Assembly: GCA_022495005.1 (NCBI GenBank)
Contig: JAGYXB010000797.1
Location: 1,667,985 to 1,731,984, forward strand
DNA from: Rhyacophila brunnea
Lineage: Eukaryota > Arthropoda > Insecta > Trichoptera > Rhyacophilidae
Direction of reading: 5' to 3'
Length of the DNA: 64,000 nucleotides
Shown: piece after piece, positions 34,508 through 43,889 of the stretch
Layout: every line of letters starts with the position of its first letter
Numbering within the stretch: the stretch's first letter is position 1
Notes under the pieces: generated by a model
The model's input: only the letters and a program-made list of their open reading frames with translations
Database searches by the model: none
Told to the model about the DNA's origin: nothing
Position numbers and translations under genes: made by a program

Positions 34508-34887
34508 ATGTATGCGACGGGCGAAAACTAAAATATATTATACATGCATATAAAGTCCAAACAAACATACATCTGTGCGTAAACAAATTGTATAAATTTT
34601 CTGTAAACATCTCTCCCATACACAGTTCACTGTATGAAAAATTTAAAACTCAACGTCCACTGACCACACCTGTAAACATTGAAATTGAATTAAATGTTGT
34701 GTGGACAATAATTATGTATCTTTTAAATCGTCCAAATTAATTTAATCAAAACAATATTTGACAAGACCAGCGTATCTATTCTATACACAAGACTGCTTTC
34801 GGCCGCTACGGCAGCTATCTAGGGTAGGCTTGTATCGAAGTACGTATTAGCACTTATTGTAACAATTACAATAAGTTAACCGTTTAT
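34508..34887. other. Spacer, nothing recognised
   Basis: No supportable feature upstream of the tRNA gene; no TATA-like promoter element is obvious. Confidence 0.35.
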
Positions 34888-35231
34888 AACAGGGGTAGTC
34901 AACCTTTTTATACCTACCACCCACTGTTGTATCTCTGTTAGTGGTAAAATTTTCTAACCGCCCACCGGTTCCACAGTAATGGTGATTTATAAAGTAGGGA
35001 AGTAACTTTACTTTATAAATCTATAAAGCAAGTTACAGCAAGTTAAGCATAATATAATAATAATTACTTATCAAATACTTTATGTCAGATTTTCGCTAAG
35101 TTTGGCAGAATAAATCTTTATAAAACAGCTTACTGTAGTTTTGATTTAAGATTATAATATCCCAGTCGAGACGATTTTCAATGTGTGACTGGGGTAATAC
35201 GCGCGTGCCAAAGTCAACTGAGGAAAGTCGC
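34888..35231. mobile_element. hAT-type element, left end only
   Basis: CAGGGGTAGTCAACCTTTTT is a typical hAT terminus. The rest is AT-rich and no right end was found before family Y begins. Confidence 0.4.
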
Positions 35232-35414
35232 AGCCATGGCCCCCACATCCTGAATCGGGTCCCCATGCCACGATATTTGGCGGGCCCCCCAACATATCGC
35301 TAAAGTTAATGGCAGTGAAATGTTCTACAGTAGGTACTGCTCCCCTAATAGTGTTCCGCAGAACTCCAGGGTTCCGTGTAGAACAAAGGGTATTCCATGT
35401 ATTTTTAGGGATCT

Positions 35415-36465
35415 TTGGTATTTTACAACGTTACACCGTTTTTCTTAGCTCGTATTCTTATTTGTCTGGTGGTTCTTTGTCCGGTACAAATCTTGCAATC
35501 GATTTTTAACTAACTTCCCGACTAGCTAGACATTTGAAACTTTTAGAATATATCAGAACACGATAGCAATGCATTTTTTTTATTACTTTTAGCCATCTTT
35601 AAGTAGAATTGAATTCATTTTCAGTTAATTCTGTTTTGTATGAAAAGTTATTTCGACACCATTATTGGTTGATAGGGGTCTGGGGTCCTAGCAACTAAAT
35701 TATTTATATATACGTGCGTATGACATGACAAAATGACATTTCAGTATTATTTCTATCACGTACATTTTTTTTCTGATCGTTTAAGCTAGTTAAGGGAGAG
35801 AGGCATGCCAGCAGAGAACCTAGCGGAAAAATACGAAGCTTGCATTTTGAGATTTTTTTTGAGAATTTACAATTTCAACTGTATTAATTAATAAATATGC
35901 ATCTGAAAACATTAAAAAGATTTTTTTTTTTTATTTAAAGATAAACTTACAATTGTAAAAAAATGTAATAAAATGTGAATTCGTTGCAGGGTCACATCTT
36001 ATTATTACATTATATTTTATGGTCATATTTATTAATAAAATTTAGTTTATTAAGTTTTAGATTTTTTGTTGTTTAGATTTTTGACTAATTCATCGTTTTA
36101 ATATTTTTTATATTTATTTAAAAAAAACATCGATTTTTATAAAAATATAAGTGTGTATAACTTGAAATCCTTTATATTTATATCGAATCGAGCTTCAATA
36201 TTGGGACCATGCCTAAAATAAAAGTTTATCTTTAAATTAAAAAAAAAAATTCAAAATCTTTTTAATGTTTTCAGATACATATTTATTAATTAATATAATT
36301 GGAATTGTAAATTATCAAAAAAAAATCTCAAATTGCAAGCTTCGTATTTTTTCCGCTACGTTCTCTGCTGGCATGCCTCTCCCCCTTAAGTCAAGTTTAT
36401 ATGATTCAACAGAAAATTTAAAAACGTTGTATATTAAAAGTTCTTGTAATTATTTAAATAAACCC
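35415..36465 (-). repeat. Family X copy 5, split by a TTAA element
   Basis: Reverse-orientation X from TTCTTAGCTCGTATTC to TTAAAAACGTTGTATATTAA, with an unrelated 592-bp element inside it at 35,794-36,385. Confidence 0.6.
35794..36385. mobile_element. TTAA-flanked TIR element, family P
   Basis: TTAA lies on both sides (35,790-35,793 and 36,386-36,389). The inverted ends are GGGAGAGAGGCATGCCAGCA and its near complement, and the arms extend about 155 bp. A TTAA target and GGG/CCC termini suggest the piggyBac superfamily, non-autonomous. A truncated relative is at 41,985-42,345. Confidence 0.75.
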
Positions 36466-36799
36466 ACATGATTGATCGGCACTTGGCATCATAGGTATTA
36501 TGAAGCAATGATCACGACCCCGTTTTGTGATAGCCAAGTAACATGCGACCCTTCGCCATATTGGATAAATAATCATGTTTATTAGTCGGGAAACACACTA
36601 GTAGACTAATTTAGAAAAAAAAACACATTCAATTGCGACGCTGACAATGTATTTATATACCTCCAACAAGAAGATTTAGGCAAAATCACTTGCGGTCTAG
36701 CACCCGTCGCGAGCAGTCGCCTTTCCGTGCGCTCCGACTCCAGCTGAGATATTCAACCGAATCAAGACCTTCAACCAGAACCAGCCGACATAGCAAATA

Positions 36800-36955
36800 C
36801 CTACTTTGCTACACCCCGCCAAACAGCAACAAAGATACCTACTTTTTGCCGCTACCTGCCGACCCGCAAAGAATTACCTACTTTTTGCCGCCGCCTGCCG
36901 ACCAGCAAAATATTACCTACTTTTCTGCCGCTACCTGCCGACCGAGCAAACTACC
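36800..36955 (+). repeat. Tandem repeat in the leader of the gag unit
   Basis: About four copies of a roughly 50-bp unit built on ACCTACTTTTTGCCGCTACC and TGCCGACCSRCAAA. Confidence 0.75.
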
Positions 36956-37002
36956 CATTTTTTTACCACCGCAAGTGATTCCGATCATCCGCCTACGACA
37001 AG

Positions 37003-38313
37003 ATGGAGCATATCCAAATCGAAATATCCAGACTCGCCGCATTCCGGCCGACCAAACTGAGGGATCTCATGACGCTGCACTTCCTGCTCTTGACGGCATA
37101 TCAGGAGCAGGCCGAGTCGGCGTCACCTGCAGTCCCACCTACCCGTCCTCCTCCTACCTGGAGGAAAAGCATCAACCCGCCAAGACGACCATCACCGCAT
37201 ACTTGGACAAAGACCACTCTACACCATCACACATCATCACATCACAACAGCGCGCCGATCAAAGAGGCACACCCAGCCACTCATCCAGGACACGATACCG
37301 ACCATCTATCGGTCGTTATCAGGGGCTTCCACATCGGCACGCACACGGAGGACATCACTAACGATCTTCTACGGAGAGGCCTCCCGATCATCAGCGTCCG
37401 GAGAATGACGCGGGGCAGGACACGGCATCCAATGCCCCTTGTCCTGGTCACACTCCTGGACAACGACAGAGGGAGGCAAATCCACACGCTGAAACACGCA
37501 CTTCACCGAAGCCTCACAATCGAAACACCGAGAAAGATCACCACCAACGCCATCCCTCACCGCAACACAAACCAAGGCATTGCAACGACGTCTACCCAGA
37601 CACAAGCATTAATCCCAGACGTTCGACTTCACAAGGAGACCTCGACGGAAGTGGATGTCTCCTTCGCTGAGGCCGAACCCGGATCCCCGGATACACAACC
37701 GGCCGCAACCACAACACCTAAGATTCTGCCCGACTCTGCCAACAACTCATATACAGAGACGACAGAGTCCCCGGAAGTAGAAAGACCCGAGTCCCCGACT
37801 CACGGAACCGATGAGTCCCTGAGCGAAGACGAACCACAACTCACAGACCCGGAAACCGAACCCGAATCGGAACTTGACGAGAACCCCGACACACGGGACA
37901 AACTGATCCAAAGCATCAGATCATCAAAACCCGAGTCCGACCGTGAACGTGCGTTCCGCACCGGAATCGGATACCTCTTAAATCATTCAACCGTATTCTC
38001 CGAAAATCAACTAAGAGACGACTTCGACCTCACCACAAAATTGAAGGAACCCTTAGATCCTGAAAACTCCCACTCAGACCTAAGAATATGCGTCCTAATA
38101 GACGAATACCTTGAGGCCCTGAACTACCGCCTTGCCCTGATCAACACCTCAACCGAACTACCCGACGAACCGCAGAAGACCATCACCCCTGCATCACCAA
38201 CACCCGACCAAAAACCAAAGAAAAAGAAAAATAAGAAGACAAAGACGCCCAAAACAGACAAAGACTACTGCCGAGAGACCACTCAACGCGCCTACTTCTT
38301 GAAAAAGAAGTAA
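37003..38313 (+). CDS. Gag-type ORF1 protein with PRE_C2HC-like domain, 436 aa
   Basis: An uninterrupted frame from ATG at 37,003 (AAGATGG context) to TAA. Residues about 100-185 (from VVIRGFHIGTHTEDI to LTIETPRK) fit the PRE_C2HC fold found in ORF1/gag proteins of jockey-type LINEs, an RNA-binding nucleocapsid-like domain. The N-terminus is Pro/His/Thr-rich. Residues about 220-310 are acidic (SPE, TDPETEPESELDE), and the C-terminus is a lysine cluster (KPKKKKNKKTKTPKTDK). The CCHC knuckles that normally follow the domain are missing: only two cysteines occur in the C-terminal third. An earlier overlapping frame from 36,690 is out of frame and less likely. No ORF2 follows. It is either a non-autonomous ORF1-only retroelement or, less likely, a captured gag gene. 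Confidence 0.75.
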   Translation: MEHIQIEISRLAAFRPTKLRDLMTLHFLLLTAYQEQAESASPAVPPTRPPPTWRKSINPPRRPSPHTWTKTTLHHHTSSHHNSAPIKEAHPATHPGHDTDHLSVVIRGFHIGTHTEDITNDLLRRGLPIISVRRMTRGRTRHPMPLVLVTLLDNDRGRQIHTLKHALHRSLTIETPRKITTNAIPHRNTNQGIATTSTQTQALIPDVRLHKETSTEVDVSFAEAEPGSPDTQPAATTTPKILPDSANNSYTETTESPEVERPESPTHGTDESLSEDEPQLTDPETEPESELDENPDTRDKLIQSIRSSKPESDRERAFRTGIGYLLNHSTVFSENQLRDDFDLTTKLKEPLDPENSHSDLRICVLIDEYLEALNYRLALINTSTELPDEPQKTITPASPTPDQKPKKKKNKKTKTPKTDKDYCRETTQRAYFLKKK

Positions 38314-38539
38314 GCCTCCAGACCACTCGCAAGAATCAGGACCCAGCCCAACCCTGCCAACCGCCAAGAAGCAGAGCTCCGAGCGGCGATACTCGGAGCT
38401 CTTCCAGGCTACGGCGAAAACCGGAAATGAAGAGAACGAGCTAGAAGCAACAAGAGGTGTTCGGAGCAATCGACGGACGCCTGCGTGAAGTTTGCTTTTA
38501 CTTTTTAATATCATCCAGATCAATTCACTGAGACCTACA

Positions 38540-38578
38540 ACCCGGCCTCGCTCGGTCGCGAAGCCACCGAGGCCGGGT
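38540..38578 (+). other. Strong hairpin in 3' region of the gag unit
   Basis: ACCCGGCCTCG and CGAGGCCGGGT pair perfectly over 11 bp around a 17-nt loop. 3' stem-loops are recognised by the reverse transcriptase in several LINE groups, so this may be the mobilisation signal. It is not followed by a T-run. Confidence 0.6.
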
Positions 38579-38722
38579 CTCACCATCATCAATCAAGCGC
38601 CCACACAGATAGGCACTAGATATTGCGGGAGTAGACGCTTAAAGAACCGTCAGGCATCCCTCATGAATACGCTTATACCCTAAGTATTTAGGCAAAAGCC
38701 GGAAAGCGCTGATGTCGACTAA

Positions 38723-39091
38723 AGCCTCAATTACATTGAGCTTCTTTACGAGCTGTTTATTGGCGAATTTAAAAGCGGGCGATTCAGCTACTGCGATTTG
38801 ATGATTACACACAAATCTTTCCATTTGCTGAGAAGCCACAAGCCAGTGACTATTTTGACAGAACGTAGTTCGTTTTTTTACCGGGAGGTTGGTACTGCGC
38901 TCTACTGCGCAGACGCAGTAGGCCCACACGCCGGCGTGTAGCGTGCAAAGTTGACCGGCTTTCAACTTTTCTCGGTAGAGTGTTTACAACCTGCTTATTA
39001 GGTTATTCGATGATTACACTGGGCGACTTTACAGGCAGATTGTAAATTCGCCAATAAACACCTCGTAAAGAAGCTCAATGTAATTGAGGCT
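38723..39091. mobile_element. Harbinger-type MITE, family F copy 1
   Basis: TAA flanks both ends (38,720-38,722 and 39,092-39,094). The inverted ends are AGCCTCAATTACATTGAGCT and its complement, extending about 50 bp through GGCGAATTT. The interior includes a CTGCGCAGACGCAG word like family M. A shorter, fully palindromic relative is in the RpL30 intron. Confidence 0.8.
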
Positions 39092-39094
39092 TAA

Positions 39095-39583
39095 ATGAGA
39101 GGAGCTTGTTAGTTTATAATGGAATTGCGGTTCAAAATGGGAGGAGCTTGTTTTAACACAGTTTTAACACGTACCCAAAAAGATGTTGTTCGAGTATACA
39201 GTATTCAGTAGATATACCTACATGTCGGAGATTTAATGACATTTAGCATTTTTCCATGTCATATTATTTAATTTTTTGATAAATATCTGGTTCTCCGTTT
39301 AAAAAAATTCTAGCCCTGACTGGCAATCCTTTAAATATAGAATATGTTTGTATTTCTCGTTTTGCAAATCTATTTGCGTATGGTAAGTGCCCTATTAACA
39401 TGTCCCGAGCATGTTTTTCTGGGGATACAGCCATGCATGGGTGGACCGTAAAAAGCGCCTGGGGTTTTCGGTGTCCTGCAGAAATAAATTTATGGAAACT
39501 TTTTTGGACTTTTGGAGTTGGGTTACGTGGTTTGCCAGAGGCGTACTCGGAACATGTTTGGCCCGCTGATATAAATCTTCATA
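39095..39583. other. Spacer, nothing recognised
   Basis: No supportable gene. GGGAGGAGCTTG-like words recur twice near 39,105 and 39,140. Confidence 0.35.
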
Positions 39584-39591
39584 GATTAACC

Positions 39592-39847
39592 CAGTGTTGC
39601 CAACTAAAATTTTCAAAATTCAGTAGATTTTTTGATTTTTTCTTCAAAATATCAGTAGATTGACAAAAATGTATGAAATTCAACGATTGTGTTTGGTGAA
39701 GGCGTGCATATTGACATAATCTCACAATTGTCTTTTAAAAATTCATATAAAAAGTGACTTTTATTCATCACAAATATCATAATTTCTTCTTTTCCTGCCT
39801 AAAATTTCAGTAGATCTACTGAAATTTCAGTGGACATGGCAACACTG
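39592..39847. mobile_element. hAT MITE, 256 bp, perfect TSD
   Basis: Bounded by GATTAACC on both sides (39,584-39,591 and 39,848-39,855). The ends CAGTGTTGCCA and TGGCAACACTG are perfect 11-bp inverted repeats. TTTCAGTAGAT words recur near both ends. Confidence 0.9.
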
Positions 39848-40093
39848 GATTAACCCATCAGTTGGTATTGCCATTTTCGACACTTTTTTTGATAGATACC
39901 TATCGTGAAAAGTATTTAACCAACAAAAACTATAATCTTAAACTAAGTAGGTAGCTACAAATCTTTTTGACCTTTACATAGACATACCTACCTACTAAAT
40001 ATTATAGGAATTATAAACATTTCCCCTAAGTTGGTCGAGTATCACTTTCAGCCATATTCTTGCTACTAGCGGATCAAATCCGTATGTCCCTAA

Positions 40094-40489
40094 GCCGGTT
40101 CACACATCAAAACTCGTCCGTTTGCAACGTGTCGAATACGTCAATGTGACGTCATCGTTATTCACAAAACACACGTTGCCAAAAAATGGAGCTCCGCACA
40201 TTGGTGGAATGCGACTTTTTAGTCAACTGCTAAAAAAAATATGTAGAAACAAATCGCATGCGTCTCGGGCTGCGAGTCGCATACGCACACTTACGACTTG
40301 GACATTCCTACACTGGCTCGCCGGTCGCCGCATCCCAATATATCACGTTTCGAGAGGTTACGCGCAACTGTCGCTAGGTGCCTATGTGCGCGGTCTTCAT
40401 ATGCAACATCGGAGCAACGTTCCAAGAAGATGTTAAGGTTTGATTTATGACTGTGGGGCGGACGGGCGAGTTTAGATGTGAGAGCCGGC
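40094..40489. mobile_element. PIF/Harbinger-type MITE, 396 bp
   Basis: TAA flanks (40,091-40,093 and 40,490-40,492). The ends GCCGGTTCACACATCAAAAC and the complement of GAGTTTAGATGTGAGAGCCGGC form an imperfect inverted repeat of about 28 bp. The 104-codon frame inside has no domain and is not called. Confidence 0.8.
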
Positions 40490-40738
40490 TAATATCTATT
40501 TACGACATCGGAATCATCGGTTGTTTTTGTTTGTTCTCCCAATGTGTGGAACTAATCTGCATTGATAACACCGTTTGAGGGGGCTATAACTTACTATATT
40601 CAACCAAATCGTTTTGGGTATCTGTTGCGTGAGGTAAGTTTACTTGGTTGGTTTTTTTATACTTTTTTAACATACCTACCCATTATGTTCTATTTACTTG
40701 GCTCACTTGGTGTACTTCATTATCATTTCATATATCCA

Positions 40739-41262
40739 GTGACGACCCGTGCGGGTAGGCAGATCATGCGTTGCGTATGGACGGCGAATAAAAGAACGAA
40801 TACAAACATTACAACTTTTGAGTACCTACTGTTATCTATGAAGCTAACGATGCGGTCACTTCTTTAAAAACAATCAACATCTTAGTAATATAAGAATAAT
40901 GGAAAAATACTAACAGCATAACGATTATTGTATTTTAATACCCATTCCCAGTGTAATTCGCCATTGCAGCTTATCACACAAGCAAGAGTATCACAGGGGT
41001 GTCTCCAAGCCTTTCGGCGCCGCAGCCATCCACAGACCTACACAAACCTATAACCAACACTGTATGAGACCAGGTTTCGTGGAAATGCCCTAATTATCAA
41101 TCGATGATGTTATCAATTTAAAGATTTTTTGTGTATTTGTCCGTTTTAGATAGGTAGCCGAAAATAAATTATAAAAAATAAGTAAGTACATAACGAATTT
41201 GCAAAAAACTGTAACAAAAAAATTAATGGGAAGCTGCACTCTATCTATGGACGCCACTGCTT
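40739..41262 (+). mobile_element. hAT-type MITE family N copy 2
   Basis: CAGTGACGACCC at the left and GGACGCCACTG at the right. The flanks CATATATC and CTTATAAC agree at 6 of 8 positions. Collinear with 29,174-29,660. Confidence 0.6.
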
Positions 41263-41984
41263 ATAACACTTTTTATGCATGTAGTGTTAGGTACCTATAA
41301 TCGTTTCTGTGTAATATGTCCAGGGCATGGTGTGAACGTCTTAAACTTATGTGTAATGTTCGCATTGTGTAAGCAAAAAAATTTTAATTTTAAAATAATC
41401 AATCAACTTTTCAACACTACCCTACGTACTTTCTTCCAAATACCCAATAAATTTATTTTTTGGTGTTTTAAGTTTAAATTTATTTTTTAAATATGCAAAA
41501 ATTATACTAAATATAACTTACTATATTAATTTTAATATAGTACCTACCTACCAAAATTATTATTCAATACAATATTAATTTATTACTACTTATCTAATTT
41601 ATGTTTCACAAAGAAAAAAAAGAAAAGTTTTTTTGCAATCAATATTTATACCTACTTTTAAGTCTAACAAAGACGATTCAGTGCTGAGATCCAAAAACCA
41701 TTTTATTTTCTAGCAAACCCACCCAGCCTAAATGCAACTACTATGGAAATCTAGTGACAGAATTCCGAAGCTTGCAATTTCAATGAAATGAAATGCATAT
41801 TTTTTTATGATTGTATAACATCTTGTAATTATTACTGTAAAGATTTTTATTTTTAGGAAAAATCTGAAGCTTGCAATTTGACATTTTGTTTTGATAATTT
41901 ACATAATATTATTATTATACCTTATCACTGTCAGCCAATTTTTACTAGGTGGTCACATTGTAGGCCAGCTATTTTTATTCTAGC
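41263..41984. other. AT-rich spacer with family P scraps
   Basis: GAAGCTTGCAATTT words near 41,768 and 41,868 resemble the inner arm of family P. No gene. Confidence 0.35.
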
Positions 41985-42345
41985 AGAGGCACCTAGCGGA
42001 AAAATACGAAGGTTACAATTTGAGTCATTTTTTTGATAATAATAATTTACAATTTCAACTGTATAATATCTGAAAGAATCAAAAAAAAACAATTTTTAGA
42101 AATATATATACATAAATAGAAACTATATTTATAAAAATCAATGTTTTTTAAAATAAATATAAAAAATATTAAAACGAATTAGTCAAAAATCTACAGTAAA
42201 AAATTGAAAAATTAATAAACTAAATTTTAATTAAAATATAATGTAATAATAAAGCAACTGTTGACATAACAAATTCACATTTTTTTTTTAATTGTAAGTT
42301 TATCTTTGACTTCAAAAAAAATCTTTTTAATGTTTTCAGCAATGA
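41985..42345. repeat. Truncated family P relative
   Basis: Shares CCTAGCGGAAAAATACGAAG, TTTACAATTTCAACTGTAT and the TTTTTAATGTTTTCAG word with 35,794-36,385. The terminal TTAA-proximal part is lost. Confidence 0.55.
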
Positions 42346-43640
42346 CATTAATATGGATGAAGCATCTGGAAAAAAAAGACTCACTTTTTTGTCAGGTCTG
42401 CCGAATGGCATAATCTGTTCCAACACCATTACAATAAAGGTGATATTGCTATAAATTCCCGATGCTTTTTGTCAGGTCTGTCGAATGGCATAATTCATAT
42501 TTTAATATCAATATCGCTCGCTCAAATGAACATCGACACTAGACACACTGTTCTAACGCCATTACAATAAAGGTGATATTGCTATAAATTCCCGATACGT
42601 GAAATTGCAAAATTTTGTCACGTGACGTCTACCTAAACATGTGCGAATTTACTTGCTAGCTACTGTACTGAATGTGTTGTCCATCATTGGTTTTCAGAAA
42701 CATATTTATTTACCTGATGTGCCACGGACGAGCTAACTCGTGGATTCTTGTAACGTCATAACTTCTGAATTAACTCTGTGTATATTTTCTACACAATATT
42801 CATGATTTTAGTGTGAAAATATTCACGATAAACTCGATAAACATGTTGTTGGTGAGTTTTCACAAATATTCATCATTCTGGTCCTATTTCATTTTTTTAA
42901 GGGAATTATTATATTCCGAAAATAGGTGTCCACCTAGTAAAAATTGGCTGGCGTGACAAGGTTAAATTCACAGAACAGATAATAAATAGAATACCGAGAG
43001 GCAATATTCAATACGCCGCATGGTGAAGCAGGATTTTGAATGTGCGAGTGTCCTACGAAAATGAAGCATGCATTATGCATGTGCAATAGTGTGTGTAATA
43101 CACCAACATTAAATGAGCGTAAATGCATAAACCGAGAGCAGTTTTCAGTATTCGACGTAAAACGTATTCTTGACACGTGTGTAAGTTTAACCCGGATTCT
43201 TCCTTACTCGAGTCGGTTACCTACTATCGCCTTACCCGTTGTGTATTTCAGTTCCCATTGAAGAATAAAAATAATACTGATATGTACCGAAAAAAGTTTT
43301 TGAAACCCCTGAAAAATTGACTATATGTCAGATAGATACTATTGTCAGATCACCGTCGATTTATTACATAATTACAACTTTAAAATTTATATTACTAAAA
43401 ATGTCTCAAACTTAATGGAAGCTTCGTATTTTTACGCTAGTTTTAATTATTTTGACACTTCTTTCGCTATGATGGCTATAAGCGGATAGCCAACATAATT
43501 CGTCGTAAAAATCAGTCAATATATTATATAAAAGCAGTAAAAATGATCTGTCAACTCTTGAGTTATGTAGTTTCTTATACTCCAGGATAAGTCTCAGGAA
43601 ATAGAATGTAAGGCATCCAATAAAAGACTCGATTATAATT
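42346..43640. other. Spacer with a short local duplication
   Basis: GCCATTACAATAAAGGTGAT and the following 20 bases (to TAAATTCCCGAT) occur near 42,424-42,466 and again near 42,550-42,594. TTTGTCAGGTCTGYCGAATG also recurs. No gene; the 3' end of RpL30 begins above 43,625. Confidence 0.4.
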
Positions 43641-43648
43641 TTCATATT

Positions 43649-43654
43649 TTTATT
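43649..43654 (-). terminator. RpL30: RpL30 poly(A) signal AATAAA
   Basis: Canonical AATAAA on the minus strand 46 bases past the stop codon; cleavage is expected about 15-25 bases further on. Confidence 0.8.
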
Positions 43655-43699
43655 CATCTTAAATGTACATTATCGTATAAACACCCCAAATACATCGAG

Positions 43700-43889
43700 T
43701 TACTGGCTTGGAGCACCGGATGGTTTGTCAGGGAGGGTTCTTGTGATGTCAGAATCTCCAGGATCCGTGATGGACATGGTGCACACGCGGTAGTACTTTC
43801 CGCACGCCGTTCCCAGCTCGATATTGTTTCCGGTGTAGTGGTGAACTCCGGTCCTGGCCAACATAGCGTAGTATTCAATCTCGGATTTC
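43700..43889 (-). CDS. RpL30: RpL30 coding exon 3 (terminal)
   Basis: Follows a TTATTCTCCAG acceptor. Completes the Arg codon and encodes [10 protein letters not shown] to the C-terminus, stop TAA at 43,700-43,702. Confidence 0.97.

Larger units (their letters stand above)
35232..36600 (-). repeat. Family Y copy (minus) split by family X
   Basis: Opens with CATGGCCCCCACATCCTGAA and continues to the GGTATTTTAC word. It resumes after 36,465 with GATCGGCACTTGGCATCATA and GTGATAGCCAAGTAACATG, matching the inside of the 22,328 copy in reverse. Family X fills the gap. Confidence 0.55.
36690..38640 (+). mobile_element. LINE-like unit with ORF1 only
   Basis: GC-rich relative to its flanks. The order is a 5' leader (from about 36,690), a tandem repeat, a long gag-type ORF (37,003-38,313), a 3' region with a strong hairpin, and no reverse transcriptase. 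The 5' end is present while ORF2 is absent, the reverse of usual LINE truncation. The exact 3' end and target duplication were not determined; a Harbinger MITE starts at 38,723. Confidence 0.55.

Noticed and set aside
36690..37361. 223-codon plus-strand frame overlapping the gag ORF
   Set aside because: It covers the leader tandem repeat and the 5' end of the gag ORF in a different frame; its peptide is repeat-derived and has no domain.
40122..40436. 104-codon plus-strand frame
   Set aside because: Contained in the TAA-flanked MITE; no domain and no sign of codon bias.
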